Counted from the first letter of the stretch, positions 9,310 to 18,622 are shown. The stretch is DNA of 64,000 bases from Synergistaceae bacterium (GCA_031267575.1 JAIRYN010000030.1:1-64000), one strand, 5' to 3'. The notes: generated by a model from the letters alone, not told the origin. A program made the numbers and translations.

Positions 9310-10395
9310 ATGAAGCGGAATTTTGAGACGACCCTTTCAAAACTGGGCGAGGCGTTGGGCCTAGAGGTGGTTGGAGATGGGAGCCGCGTCATTCGAGGCG
9401 TTGCGTCTCCCGAAGAAGGAGATCCTCATACTCTGTGCGTAGTCTGGGACGCAAAAAGCCTGGGCATCATTCGAAGTCACGGTGGCGAGGACGTTCCCCT
9501 GCTGGCAAAACCGGAGTTTTTGGTAGGTTTAAAGGGATGGTTGGGTCTCTCCTCCCAGAATCCGCGGAAAAATTTGCCCGCCTTGTTGAAGTTTTTTATT
9601 CCTTCCGAGCCGGCGCCAAGGGGCATTCACCCCTTCGCCGAGGTCTCCCCCAAGGCCACAGTGTCCGAAGACGCTTGGGTGGGTCCCTTTTGCGTGGTGG
9701 AGCCCGGCGCCTCCGTGGCGGCGGAGGTCCAGCTCCAAGCCAACGTCTACGTGGGACGGGAGAGCCGCGTGGGATCTGGAACCGTGTTGGAGCCCCACGT
9801 GACGTTGATGGCCGGAACTCAGGTGGGGAAAAACTGCCTGATTCACGCGGGTTGCGTCCTGGGGTGTGACGGGTTCGGCTTCATCCCCTCCCCGGAGGGC
9901 ATCCTCAAGATTCCCCAGGTGGGCAACGTGACCGTGGGTGATGAGGTGGAAATAGGGGCCTGCGCTACCATAGATCGGGGTACTATTGGGGATACTGTTA
10001 TAGGTGACGGAACCAAGATCGACAACCACGTTCAGATCGGACACAACGTCAGGATCGGAAAAAACTGTGTTATCTGTGCCATGAGCGGCATCGGAGGCAG
10101 TTCCGTTGTGGAAGACGGGGTCACGATCTCTGCTCAGGCTGGAGTTTCCGACCATGTCCGTGTCGGGAAAGGGGCGATCTTGGCAGGCAGAGCGGGCGCT
10201 ACCAGCGGCATTCAGCCGGGTATGGTTGTTTCGGGTTTCCCCGCACGTCCCCACAGCGAAGCGAAACGAGCCCAGGTTTTGACGATGCGTTTGCCTGAAC
10301 TTTACGAGCGTCTTCGGCGGCTGGAACGCGCGGTTTGGGGAAATCATCGGGACGACATAGGAGAGCAAAATAAAAGGGAGAAAAGCGAAAAATGA
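9310..10395 (+). CDS. lpxD: UDP-3-O-acylglucosamine N-acyltransferase LpxD
   Basis: Third step of lipid A synthesis: transfers a hydroxyacyl chain from ACP to UDP-3-O-acyl-glucosamine. The N-terminal uridine-binding domain (GVASPEEGDPHTLCVV) is followed by a left-handed beta-helix of hexapeptide repeats (about residues 90-300), including CDGFGF and the catalytic-His region IDNHVQIGHNVRIG. The C-terminal helix ends KREKSEK. I chose ATG 9310 (361 residues) because it matches the family start. ATG 9244 in frame would add 22 residues encoded by the hairpin spacer. Overlaps lpxC by 4 bp (ATGA). Confidence 0.96.
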   Translation: MKRNFETTLSKLGEALGLEVVGDGSRVIRGVASPEEGDPHTLCVVWDAKSLGIIRSHGGEDVPLLAKPEFLVGLKGWLGLSSQNPRKNLPALLKFFIPSEPAPRGIHPFAEVSPKATVSEDAWVGPFCVVEPGASVAAEVQLQANVYVGRESRVGSGTVLEPHVTLMAGTQVGKNCLIHAGCVLGCDGFGFIPSPEGILKIPQVGNVTVGDEVEIGACATIDRGTIGDTVIGDGTKIDNHVQIGHNVRIGKNCVICAMSGIGGSSVVEDGVTISAQAGVSDHVRVGKGAILAGRAGATSGIQPGMVVSGFPARPHSEAKRAQVLTMRLPELYERLRRLERAVWGNHRDDIGEQNKREKSEK

Positions 10396-11255
10396 AGTAT
10401 CGCCGACTAACGCAACCTCTTTTTCGCCAAGGTAGAGGGCTGCACTCGGGACGAGAGTACGCTCTCACCATTGAGCCTTTCGATGGAGCCTTGTCTCTGG
10501 AAATAGAAGGTCAACGGTCTTCTTTATCTCAGTTGGCTCTTTCGGGAACTGGGCGGGGGTCCGATTTGATCTTTCCAGACGGAAAACGAGTGCGTACTTG
10601 TGAACATGTTTTGTCGGCTTTAGCTGGCCTGGGGGTATGGCGAGCAAAGCTGATCGTGACGGGACCGGGACCCGATTTGGAGATGCCGGGACTTGACGGC
10701 TGTGCCCTAGACCTGGCAAGGGAAATTCTGGAAAAGTCCGTTTCTGTCCAGCCTGCCCAAGAACCCCTCCCCTTTCGCCTGTCCTGCCCCATCCAGGTCG
10801 GCGGTCCTATCCGGGACGCACCCTCTAGTTTCGTGATCGCGCTGCCGTCGCCGTCCTTTCACGTCACTTACGTAATCGACTACGACGCCGCTCCGATCGG
10901 GACCCAGATTTTTGATTACTTTGATCCCTCGGAGGACTCCGAGACTTGGAACTATTACCTGAGGGAGATAGCTCCGGCCCGCACCTTCGCGTTGAGGAAG
11001 GACATAGACGCGTTGCGCGCCGCGGGCTTGGCCTTAGGCGGGTCTCTGAACAACGCAATTCTGGTGGACGAAGGAGGCGTAGAGACGGTGGGGGGGCTGC
11101 GTTTTCGGGACGAATTCGCGCGTCACAAAGTCTTGGATCTTCTGGGAGACCTGGCCAATTTGGGCCGGCCAGTGGCGGCTCACGTGGTAGCTGTTCGTTC
11201 CGGGCACGCGCAACATCTGCAAATGGTAGAAAGGCTTCGCGCTGTGGCGCGATAA
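10392..11255 (+). CDS. lpxC: UDP-3-O-acyl-N-acetylglucosamine deacetylase LpxC
   Basis: Zinc amidase for the committed step of lipid A synthesis. Zinc and catalytic residues are visible: His in TCEHVLSAL, Glu/Asp in EMPGLDGCALD, His and Asp in FARHKVLDLLGDL, and the general His in SGHAQHLQ. PARTFAL and GGSLNNAILVD are further family signatures. The 287 residues are near the usual ~300. Operon with lpxD (4-bp overlap) and fabZ. In many bacteria LpxC level sets LPS amount; nothing here shows specific regulation. Confidence 0.96.
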   Translation: MKYRRLTQPLFRQGRGLHSGREYALTIEPFDGALSLEIEGQRSSLSQLALSGTGRGSDLIFPDGKRVRTCEHVLSALAGLGVWRAKLIVTGPGPDLEMPGLDGCALDLAREILEKSVSVQPAQEPLPFRLSCPIQVGGPIRDAPSSFVIALPSPSFHVTYVIDYDAAPIGTQIFDYFDPSEDSETWNYYLREIAPARTFALRKDIDALRAAGLALGGSLNNAILVDEGGVETVGGLRFRDEFARHKVLDLLGDLANLGRPVAAHVVAVRSGHAQHLQMVERLRAVAR

Positions 11256-11278
11256 ATTCGAATTTTTGGGGGTCGCTT

Positions 11279-11749
11279 ATGGATATTATGACAATTATGA
11301 GAATGTTGCGCCACCGCTATCCTTTCTTGATGGTGGATCGCATTCTGGAGTACAGTGAAAATCACGTTGTGGGTTACAAAAACGTTACGATCAACGAACC
11401 CTTCTTTCAGGGGCATTTTCCCGGAGAACCGGTGATGCCAGGTGTCCTGATCCTCGAAGCAATGGGGCAGGTGGCGTCGATACTGGTCGCCGTGCGCATG
11501 GGAGATTCTCAGAGGGGAACGATCGCTTTTCTTACCGGCGTTGACAGGGCGAAGTTCCGTAAGCCGGTGCGTCCCGGTGACAAGCTCGTCACACGGGCGG
11601 AACTAACGAAAGTGCGCGGTATCGTGGGCAAGGCCAAGGTCACGGGCTACGTGGACGATGTGGTGGTGGCGGAAGCGGAGTTGAGCTTCATGCTCGGCTC
11701 TACCCTCAAGAAGAACGGCGCGCCGGGGGAGGAGGAAAAAGGGGAATGA
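11279..11749 (+). CDS. fabZ: 3-hydroxyacyl-ACP dehydratase FabZ
   Basis: Hot-dog-fold dehydratase of fatty acid elongation; it competes with LpxA for hydroxyacyl-ACP. 156 residues. The active-site His and Glu lie in FFQGHFPGEPVMPGVLILEAM, and LRHRYPFLMVDR is the typical N-terminal motif. The start at ATG 11279 was chosen by family alignment; longer in-frame starts would run into lpxC. The C-terminus ends in a charged tail (GAPGEEEKGE). Its stop overlaps the lpxA start (ATGA). Confidence 0.96.
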   Translation: MDIMTIMRMLRHRYPFLMVDRILEYSENHVVGYKNVTINEPFFQGHFPGEPVMPGVLILEAMGQVASILVAVRMGDSQRGTIAFLTGVDRAKFRKPVRPGDKLVTRAELTKVRGIVGKAKVTGYVDDVVVAEAELSFMLGSTLKKNGAPGEEEKGE

Positions 11750-12573
11750 GCGTCACGATTCATCCGACCGCTATCGTTTCCCCTTCAGCGGAACTGGGCG
11801 ATGGGGTTCGCGTTGGACCTTACTGTGTCGTGGAAGGGAAGGTCGTCATCGGGGCAAACACGATTTTGGGAGCTTTTGTCAGCGTACACGACCAAGTTTC
11901 TATCGGGACAAACTGCCGTATTCACGAATACGTCGCTCTAGGGGGCGACCCTCAAGACCACGGATACAAGGGAGAGGAATCCTGGGTTCGTATCGGGAAC
12001 GACAACATCATCCGCGAGAACGTCACCATCAACCGAGCTACGGGCGAGGGTTGCGAAACGCTGGTGGGAGATGGGTGTTTTATTATGGACGGCGTGCACC
12101 TGGCCCACAACGTGCGGTTGGGGAGTCATGTGACCATCGCCAATAAAGTGGGAATCTCCGGCCACGTCACTGTAGGCGATTACACCGTGTTCGGAGGAAT
12201 GGCCGGAGTGCACCAATTCGTCCGCATCGGGAGTTACTGCATGATCGGTGGGCTGTACCGGGTCACGAAAGACGTCCCCCATTTCACACTGGCTTCGGGG
12301 GAGCCCTTGCGCCTGATGGGACTGAACTCCGTAGGGCTGAAACGGGCCCGCTTTTCGCCCGAAACCCTGGAGGAAATCCGGACTTTCTACCGAGAGCTTT
12401 ACAGCAAGAGGCGAACCTTCACCCAGTCTCTGCAAGACGCTCTGGAGAAAAAAGCCTCTTATGGCCCTGAAATTCAGCGTATTCTGGAGTTTTACGAGGG
12501 TTCTAGGCGAGGGATCACCTTCTGGGGCGGCCGTAACCGTAAAAACCGGTATGGCCCGCTATCGTGTTCTTGA
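11746..12573 (+). CDS. lpxA: UDP-N-acetylglucosamine acyltransferase LpxA
   Basis: First enzyme of lipid A synthesis. Hexapeptide left-handed beta-helix (about 1-185) followed by a helical C-terminal domain. The catalytic His is in FIMDGVHLAHNVRLG, and IHEYVALGGDPQDHGYKGE and NIIRENVTINR are family signatures. 275 residues, slightly longer than usual, with an odd basic tail (GGRNRKNRYGPLSCS) that may have been added by stop-codon loss. Last gene of the lpxD-lpxC-fabZ-lpxA run; lpxB and lpxI/lpxH are not in the window. Confidence 0.96.
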   Translation: MSVTIHPTAIVSPSAELGDGVRVGPYCVVEGKVVIGANTILGAFVSVHDQVSIGTNCRIHEYVALGGDPQDHGYKGEESWVRIGNDNIIRENVTINRATGEGCETLVGDGCFIMDGVHLAHNVRLGSHVTIANKVGISGHVTVGDYTVFGGMAGVHQFVRIGSYCMIGGLYRVTKDVPHFTLASGEPLRLMGLNSVGLKRARFSPETLEEIRTFYRELYSKRRTFTQSLQDALEKKASYGPEIQRILEFYEGSRRGITFWGGRNRKNRYGPLSCS

Positions 12574-12664
12574 GAGGGTTTGGGGCATGGTCGACTAGGA
12601 ATTATAACGTTTTTATATCGGTTATATAAATCGGTTATATAATTTGTGTTCGAGGAGGCACGCG

Positions 12665-12724
12665 ATGGAGAATAGAGAGATGGAGAATGGAGAAATGAAG
12701 AATGCAGAAATGAAGAATGCAGAT
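12665..12724 (+). repeat. In-frame 15 bp x 4 tandem repeat at the rsmG start
   Basis: Copies at 12665-12679, 12680-12694, 12695-12709 and 12710-12724, each starting with ATG. Every unit therefore offers a potential start codon, but only the first has a ribosome binding site. Confidence 0.93.
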
Positions 12725-13435
12725 CGGAAGAAAGAGCACCATGGATACGAAGAGATCATAAAATTAGAAAGTCTGTGGGGAGAGAAACTCCGGCGCTACG
12801 CGGAGCTTCTGGCTTCTTACGCGGCGGCGCGTCTGACGGGTTCTCGGGACGTGGAAGAGCTTTACAACCTCCACGTCAGAGACTCCCTCTATTCTGTGCC
12901 CTTATTGCCCAAAGCGGGCAAGGTCATCGACGTGGGCAGCGGCGGGGGGTTGCCCGGCATGGTGTGGGCCCTGTGCCGCCCCGACCTGTCCGTGACACTT
13001 CTGGACAGCGCTCGAAAGAAGTGTCGCGCCCTGTCGGAGATGGCGAAAGAGTTGAAGCTCGAAAATGTCTCCGTAATCTGGGGACGCTGCGAAGAACACG
13101 CCCTCGTCGCCCGCGAAACGTATGCCCTTGTTGAGGCCCGAGCGTTGGCTCATACGGGAGTTCTGGCCGAGTATTTATCTCCGCTGGCGGCGCCGGGCGG
13201 GCGTCTCTTGGCCTTCAAAGGCCCAAAGGGCCTAGAGGAACTGGAAGAACTAACCGAGGCGGGCAACAAATGGGACGAATTGGCTCTATCCTCGCCCGAC
13301 CTGATACCCTATGGCCCTCAGGACAGGAGTTATTTCTTCGTCATTTGGAAGAAAAAAGCCCCCTGTCCCTTGACCTATCCCCGCAAACCGGGACTAGCGC
13401 TGTCGAAAAGTTGGTGGAGCGTTAAAGTCAGTTAA
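12665..13435 (+). CDS. rsmG: 16S rRNA (guanine-527-N7) methyltransferase RsmG (GidB)
   Basis: SAM-dependent methyltransferase that makes m7G527 in 16S rRNA. The SAM-binding motif is VIDVGSGGGLPGMVWAL, followed by VTLLDSARKKCRALSEM; the basic RNA-contacting end YPRKPGLALSK is typical. Start ATG 12665 has GAGGAGG at 12652-12658. The first 20 residues are a four-fold 15-bp repeat (MENRE/MENGE/MKNAE/MKNAD) absent from the family, so the ancestral start was probably further in. A TATAAT lies at 12638-12643 inside another duplication (ATCGGTTATATA twice). Confidence 0.94.
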   Translation: MENREMENGEMKNAEMKNADRKKEHHGYEEIIKLESLWGEKLRRYAELLASYAAARLTGSRDVEELYNLHVRDSLYSVPLLPKAGKVIDVGSGGGLPGMVWALCRPDLSVTLLDSARKKCRALSEMAKELKLENVSVIWGRCEEHALVARETYALVEARALAHTGVLAEYLSPLAAPGGRLLAFKGPKGLEELEELTEAGNKWDELALSSPDLIPYGPQDRSYFFVIWKKKAPCPLTYPRKPGLALSKSWWSVKVS

Positions 13436-14041
13436 ACGAAAACCGATCCTTATTAATGAAAACCGATCCTTTCAATGAAAACCGATCCTTTCAGCGTACT
13501 AAGACCCATTCACGCGGAACTCTGGAGAGTAGAAGGTTACAACCGTTCGGATACCCCGGACGATAGCCCAATCAATAGCCATCACACGGCCTTGATTTTC
13601 GGCTACGATGTCAAATATCAGTGGCTATCGGAACGCGCATGAACTATCTATTGAACTCCAGAATCTGAACTCCAAAGTCAATTGTAATTTATCGTAATTT
13701 CTGCCTTCATTGACCTATCTCTTTAATTGTCGAATTTATTGTCGAAACACGCAGCTCTGTTACCTACACCGCTTGATACATAGAACTTTAGAATAGTTTA
13801 TCAGGTATAAATATTAATGTATTATAGCTTATTCAGATACTACGTCTAACCCGTCGCCTGGATATTTGGATATTTGGATATTTTGGATATTGATATTTAT
13901 GTTCAAGTTTTAGTTCGAGGGGCGACCATCCGACAAAAAGATAGTGATGACGATAGCAGCGATGGTAAAGCCGGCCCCAAGGAATGAGGTCGCGGTTCCG
14001 CGGAGCGGTAATGAAGTTTATCGCAGGAGGGTACTTATAAG
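13436..14041. other. 606-bp spacer before flgE with repeats, no gene seen
   Basis: Contains three copies of GAAAACCGATCCTTTCAAT-like units (13438-13493). A GGATATTT array lies at 13860-13899. The stretch 13794-13842 has a diverged copy at 41238-41286 (TATCAG...AAATATTAATGTATTAT common to both). No convincing open frame, tRNA or riboswitch. GGAGGG at 14029-14034 serves flgE. A flagellar (sigma-28 or sigma-54) promoter could not be picked out. Confidence 0.6.
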
Positions 14042-16075
14042 ATGTTAAGATCGCTTATGACGGCAGTGACGGGTGTGCGTTCCCATCAGACGATGTTGGA
14101 CGTGACGGGTAACAATATAGCGAACGTCAACACCACGGGCTTTAAAAAAGATCTAACGATTTTTCAGGATCTTCTATATCAAACGTCTCAGGGCGCCACG
14201 GGGCCGGGAGACGTCAGGGGGGGTATCAACCCCGCTCAGGTCGGCTTAGGCGTAAAGGTTGGAGCGATCGAGACTATCCATGCGCAGGGCTTCACTCAGT
14301 ACACGGGCAACAAGTCGGATATGATGATCGCTGGGGAGGGGTATTTCGTTCTTCGTGACGGAACCAGCCGTATCTACAGTCGAGCGGGTAACTTTACTCT
14401 AGATGCCAATAAAAAACTGGTGCACTCCGGGACGGGTTACGTGGTGCAGGGTTACGAGATGGAGCGGAATCCGGTGAAAGCCACGGAATATATCAAGGCG
14501 GGCGACATCAGCGACATCGTTATCCCCCTAGGCAAACAAATGGAAGCCCGCGCGACCACCGTCGTGGGAATCCAGAACAACTTGGACGCCACGAAGGACG
14601 CCTATCTTCCGATAGGTTACGCGGATATTCCCTTCAACAGCAACAATGGAAACGCCAAGGTCAAGATCAGCGACATTGAGTATGACACGAGCTTTATAAC
14701 AAACTTGAATTCACCTGACGGTACAGGTTACCTGACCCTCACCCTCGACTCTAGAAACGGAACGCTGACGGAGCCGATCATATTCAATATGACAGGAATC
14801 GAAGGTGGGAAACCAATTTTAACGCTCAACCCTGACTCTACTGAAATACCATTGAACGGAACGAACCCAGCTGCAACGGCGAACGTAGCCTACAACAACG
14901 GCACTTTAAAACTGACGAACCCAGACACGGGAGCGACGCTTTGGGAGATCAATCTACTGGAGAATATGTCCTACAATTCCTTCAGCGTGAGAGATACGAG
15001 TGGAGCCGCGCCCGTCGATTACACTTTCATCGCGGAGTTTGATGAATCCAACCTCAGGAGTTCTCCGACGACTCTGACCCTTTGGTATCGAGATCCAACT
15101 TCTGACGCCACCACCATGGGAAAGCTCACGGCGACGGTTTCTTTCAAAGCGGACGGTACTTTCGACGCAGTGACGCCTCTGGCTGGAACTTTTCCCGGTG
15201 TCTTGGGTGTCTTGAACGCGACTAACTTCAAAATAGCTGTTTCGGCAACCAACGCTTCCATGCTGGAAGTCCAACTCGCCAAAGATCTGACAGCGGAGAA
15301 TCCCACGGTCTTCGACACGCTGTCGCAGATCGCGCAGGGCGGAGTCGAGCAGACCAAGCTGACGGTCTACGACTGCCAGGGGAACCCCTACACAATGGAA
15401 GTTACGTTCAAGAAACTGACGGCGGACCGTTGGAGATGGGAGGCCTTCTTCCCGGACAACCCCGAACTGTTTGACGTGCCTCCGTCGGGCGAGTTGCAGT
15501 TCGGTCCCTGCGGCAAACTCGTGGATCCATTGGACGGGGTGGACGTTTACGTCCCCTTCAGCCTCCTTGGAACGCAGAACGAGACCATTCACTTAGACTT
15601 CAGCAACAAGTATTTTAAGGGTGACAATTACGTGTGGGATACCGACGCGTTGGAGGGTCTGACGCAGTACGCTTCGAACACTACGGTCAAAGCCTACTAC
15701 CAGGACGGTTATCAGATGGGTGTCCTGAACGACTACAGCGTCGGACAGGACGGCACGATCACGGGACGCTACTCTAACGACCAAACCCAGCCTCTATACC
15801 GCGTGGCTCTGGCGCAGTTCGCCAACCCGATGGGTCTCGACAAAGTTGGGAATACGATGTTCCGCGCGTCCATCAACTCCGGTATGGCGCTGATCTTCGC
15901 GGCAATGGAAAATGGATTGGGAACCATCAACGGAAGCAATCTCGAAATGTCTAACGTGGACCTGACGGAGGAATTTACGCGGCTCATCATCTCGCAGCGC
16001 GGTTTCCAGGCCAACACCCGGGTGGTGACCACCAGCGACCAGATTCTCGAAGAAGTGGTCAATCTGAAACGTTAA
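14042..16075 (+). CDS. flgE: Flagellar hook protein FlgE
   Basis: Builds the hook joining basal body and filament. N-terminal rod/hook signature MLRSLMTAVTGVRSHQTMLD followed by NNIANVNTTGFKK; C-terminal NVDLTEEFTRLIISQRGFQAN and DQILEEVVNLKR. Both ends form the helical D0 domain. 677 residues is much longer than the ~400 of enterobacteria, with an expanded central domain (about 170-500), a common variation in non-proteobacteria. Secreted through the flagellar export gate without a signal peptide. The stop codon lies inside a 12-bp duplication (16067-16090). Confidence 0.95.
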   Translation: MLRSLMTAVTGVRSHQTMLDVTGNNIANVNTTGFKKDLTIFQDLLYQTSQGATGPGDVRGGINPAQVGLGVKVGAIETIHAQGFTQYTGNKSDMMIAGEGYFVLRDGTSRIYSRAGNFTLDANKKLVHSGTGYVVQGYEMERNPVKATEYIKAGDISDIVIPLGKQMEARATTVVGIQNNLDATKDAYLPIGYADIPFNSNNGNAKVKISDIEYDTSFITNLNSPDGTGYLTLTLDSRNGTLTEPIIFNMTGIEGGKPILTLNPDSTEIPLNGTNPAATANVAYNNGTLKLTNPDTGATLWEINLLENMSYNSFSVRDTSGAAPVDYTFIAEFDESNLRSSPTTLTLWYRDPTSDATTMGKLTATVSFKADGTFDAVTPLAGTFPGVLGVLNATNFKIAVSATNASMLEVQLAKDLTAENPTVFDTLSQIAQGGVEQTKLTVYDCQGNPYTMEVTFKKLTADRWRWEAFFPDNPELFDVPPSGELQFGPCGKLVDPLDGVDVYVPFSLLGTQNETIHLDFSNKYFKGDNYVWDTDALEGLTQYASNTTVKAYYQDGYQMGVLNDYSVGQDGTITGRYSNDQTQPLYRVALAQFANPMGLDKVGNTMFRASINSGMALIFAAMENGLGTINGSNLEMSNVDLTEEFTRLIISQRGFQANTRVVTTSDQILEEVVNLKR

Positions 16076-16122
16076 TTGAAACGTTAATTGAAGAGAAATT
16101 AAAGAAGAGACAAGGTCACTTT

Positions 16123-16347
16123 ATGATTAAAGTCCATCGTTTAAATGGAGAGCTTTTTTTGCTGAACTCTGATATGATTGAGACCGTGGAAATGACTCCA
16201 GACACGGTTCTGCGGCTGGTTAATGGACATCGTTATATCATCAAGGAAACCCTCGACGATGTCAAAAGCGCTATCGTGGAGTTCAGGCGGCGGGCGGGGT
16301 ATTCTTGCGTTCCGTTTGGTATTCCGTTGGAAGCGGGAGACAACTAA
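16123..16347 (+). CDS. flbD: FlbD-family flagellar protein
   Basis: 74-residue protein of the FlbD family (motif MIKVHRLNGELFLLNSDMI and TVLRLVNGHRYIIKETLDDV). Members sit between flgE and motA in spirochaetes, Firmicutes and Synergistota. The role is unclear; it is probably an accessory or regulatory protein of flagellar assembly, unrelated to the Caulobacter response regulator of the same name. Position here is the canonical one. Confidence 0.88.
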   Translation: MIKVHRLNGELFLLNSDMIETVEMTPDTVLRLVNGHRYIIKETLDDVKSAIVEFRRRAGYSCVPFGIPLEAGDN

Positions 16348-16452
16348 TCTGTGGCGTTGTTTTTTGGTTTGGTTTGATTTGGTTTTTGACTTGATCTTTG
16401 GTTTGAATCTTTGGTTTGATCTTTAGTTGGGTTTTTGGTCTATTGAAAATTT

Positions 16453-16531
16453 CGTAAGCATTCAAACCCTTACGTCTGATTCTTATTTAGGGGACAGGGG
16501 GGCTTCGCCCCCCTGAGTTTGAGTGTTTACG
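16453..16531. repeat. Palindromic intergenic element with G/C-rich hairpin
   Basis: Outer imperfect arms CGTAAGCATTCAAA (16453-16466) and TTTGAGTGTTTACG (16518-16531). Inside is a strong hairpin CAGGGGGG-CTTCG-CCCCCCTG (about 16495-16515). The hairpin part recurs at 30497-30519 and 46327-46350. The preceding stretch 16360-16440 is a degenerate TTTGGTTTGATYT repeat. Possibly a terminator between flbD and motA, or an extragenic palindrome. Confidence 0.7.
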
Positions 16532-16576
16532 TAGTGCCGATATCCGAATTTAAATGAGGCCCGAGGTGAGGGGAAT

Positions 16577-17359
16577 TTGGATTTAACCACTGTCGTTGGA
16601 GTTCTTATGACTTGGATTCTCGTTCTCGGAGCGATGTCCTCGGGGGGGAACCTCATGGCCTACGTAGATTATCCGTCCATTTTGATAACGGTGGGCGGAA
16701 CACTTGGGGCCATCATCATGGCGCACCCCGGCGATATCTTGAAAACAGTCGGCGGCGCGGTCAAAAGCGCGTTTATCTCCCGTGACCCAAACCTCCTGGC
16801 TATGGTGCAGACCCTCGTCAGCTTCGCGGAAAAAGCACGGAGGGAGGGGCTTCTCGCCCTCGAAAGCGACGTGGCGGACCTGGACGACGAGTTTTTGAGA
16901 AAATCTATCCAGTTGGTCGTGGACGGAACGGACCCTGAGCTGGTCAAGGCCATCCTGGATACGGAAATTGGTATTTTAGAGGATCGCCACTCCGCGAACA
17001 AAGCCGTTTTCGACGCGACGGCGGAGCTGGCGCCAGCTTACGGCATGATCGGAACTTTGATCGGCCTTATCGCTATGTTGGGAAACCTCCAGGACGTGAG
17101 CGCCCTAGGGCCGGGTATGGCGGTGGCCCTCATCACCACCATGTACGGGTCCATGATGGCCAACATGTTCAGCATCCCCATCTCCAAAAAACTGGCATCT
17201 CGCTCCGCCAAGGAGATCGTGTCCATGGAATTGATGGTGGAGGGGATTTTGGCGATACAGGCGGGGGAAAACCCGCGTATCGTCGAGGAAAAACTCAAAG
17301 TTTTCCTGCCTCCGAAAGTGAGGCAGCGATTGGAAGCCACTCAAAAAGGGGAGGAATAA
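16577..17359 (+). CDS. motA: Flagellar motor stator protein MotA
   Basis: Inner-membrane stator subunit that conducts ions and turns the rotor with MotB. 260 residues, four transmembrane segments (about 7-22, 32-50, 150-170, 182-202). The cytosolic loop and the conserved LAPAYGMIGTLIGLIAML and MFSIPISKKL motifs are present. Starts at TTG 16577 with GAGGTGAGGGG upstream. MotB starts 4 bp after the stop. Whether it uses protons or sodium cannot be told from this subunit. Confidence 0.95.
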   Translation: MDLTTVVGVLMTWILVLGAMSSGGNLMAYVDYPSILITVGGTLGAIIMAHPGDILKTVGGAVKSAFISRDPNLLAMVQTLVSFAEKARREGLLALESDVADLDDEFLRKSIQLVVDGTDPELVKAILDTEIGILEDRHSANKAVFDATAELAPAYGMIGTLIGLIAMLGNLQDVSALGPGMAVALITTMYGSMMANMFSIPISKKLASRSAKEIVSMELMVEGILAIQAGENPRIVEEKLKVFLPPKVRQRLEATQKGEE

Positions 17360-17362
17360 ACA

Positions 17363-18085
17363 ATGGCACGTCAAAAGAAAGCTCCCGCAAGCGCTCCAGG
17401 CGCTCCACTCTATATGGCGACTTATGGAGACATGGTGACTCTTGTTCTTTGTTTCTTCGTTCTGCTGTTCGCCATGTCCTCGGTGGATTCCCAGAAGTTC
17501 AAACAAGCGCTTCTCTCCCTCCAGGGTTCTTTCGGCGTCCTAAAAGGCGGCATGACAATGGAGGAATCCATAAATCCCTATGGCGGAGAAGAGGGTGTAA
17601 GCCCAGGGACCTCGCCCAGTTACGAAATGGATACCCAACACGTGGCCTATACCATCGACAGCTACCTGCGAAGCGAAGGTTTGGAGAAGTCCATCCAAAT
17701 GACGTTCACCCAGCGGGGAATTGTCGTTTCGATTTCGGACCAGTTTCTTTTTGAAAGTGGAAGCGCCGAGTTGAAGCTCGAAGGTCAACGGGCGCTTTAT
17801 AAAATCGCGGCTCTGGTTAGGGAGGAGGTTCCAGCTATTGCCGTAGAGGGACATACGGACGCTGTTCCTTTGAATGGGGGCCGATACAGAGATAACTGGG
17901 GGCTTTCCTCGATCAGGGCCGCAGTGGTGGCCTCCTATTTGCAGAGCTCCGCCGGGGTGTCTCCTCAGAAGCTTCAGGCCGTTGGTTATGGTCCTTATCG
18001 CCCTATAGTCCCCAATGATTCGATCGAGCATCGTGCTTTGAACCGGCGGGTGGACCTGGTTTTTTTGTCGCAATATCCCAAGTGA
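17363..18085 (+). CDS. motB: Flagellar motor stator protein MotB
   Basis: Anchors the stator to peptidoglycan. N-terminal cytosolic tail, a single TM helix (about 18-38, DMVTLVLCFFVLLFAMSS) with the ion-binding Asp at its start, a plug/linker, then an OmpA-like peptidoglycan-binding domain (about 115-235; VEGHTDAVPLNG and NRRVDLVF). 240 residues. GGAGGAATAAACA gives a good ribosome binding site. Operon with motA. Confidence 0.96.
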   Translation: MARQKKAPASAPGAPLYMATYGDMVTLVLCFFVLLFAMSSVDSQKFKQALLSLQGSFGVLKGGMTMEESINPYGGEEGVSPGTSPSYEMDTQHVAYTIDSYLRSEGLEKSIQMTFTQRGIVVSISDQFLFESGSAELKLEGQRALYKIAALVREEVPAIAVEGHTDAVPLNGGRYRDNWGLSSIRAAVVASYLQSSAGVSPQKLQAVGYGPYRPIVPNDSIEHRALNRRVDLVFLSQYPK

Positions 18086-18106
18086 GAGGGGTTTGACCAG
18101 GATAGT

Positions 18107-18559
18107 ATGAAAAGGATTTTTGTTTTCATTATTGTGGGGTTAATCATGTTCGGCGTCGGCTTTGGTGGAGGGCTTGTCATGGGGCGTTCAATGGCGTCCG
18201 GCGGTGCCGCGTCCGGTAATAATAATACAAGGGTGGCGGAACCGGGACCCATCGTTTCCCTGGGAGAGTTCACCAGTAACCTGGCCGGAGCGGGCAGACA
18301 CATCATCAGTTTTACCGCCTCCGTGGAGGTCCTGAACGTGAAGGCGACGGAGCTGTTCAGTTCTCCGGGTTGGCTTTTGCGGGTCAAAAACGAAATTCTG
18401 TTGATCGTGAAAGATAAGATCTACGAAGACCTCACTAGCGCCGAGGGGGCACTTCAGTTCTCGGAGGAGATCAAACGGGCCCTCAATTCCCAGCTTCCTG
18501 AAATCCAAGGGGAAGGTCCGGTGGTGCGAGTTTTGTTTGAAACGTTTGTCTTACAGTAG
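18107..18559 (+). CDS. fliL: Flagellar basal body-associated protein FliL
   Basis: Single-pass inner-membrane protein around the stator. N-terminal TM (about 4-27, glycine-rich), then a periplasmic FliL domain with GEFTSNLAGAGRHIISFTASVEV and the C-terminal VRVLFETFVLQ. 150 residues, normal length. Located between motB and fliM as in many bacteria. Confidence 0.93.
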   Translation: MKRIFVFIIVGLIMFGVGFGGGLVMGRSMASGGAASGNNNTRVAEPGPIVSLGEFTSNLAGAGRHIISFTASVEVLNVKATELFSSPGWLLRVKNEILLIVKDKIYEDLTSAEGALQFSEEIKRALNSQLPEIQGEGPVVRVLFETFVLQ

Positions 18560-18622
18560 AACACCCGATCAGTGGTTTGGGTAGAGACACGTGGCCGAGC
18601 GTTTTTCAAGGTATACAGTAGG

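Noticed and set aside
9529-10368. 279-codon frame antisense to lpxD
   Set aside because: Shadow of the hexapeptide-repeat gene; the codon pattern belongs to lpxD on the plus strand.
14030-16580. Sigma-28 promoters for flgE or motA
   Set aside because: GCCGATAT at about 16536-16543 resembles the -10 element, but no TAAA-type -35 lies 15 bases upstream; before flgE neither element is convincing.
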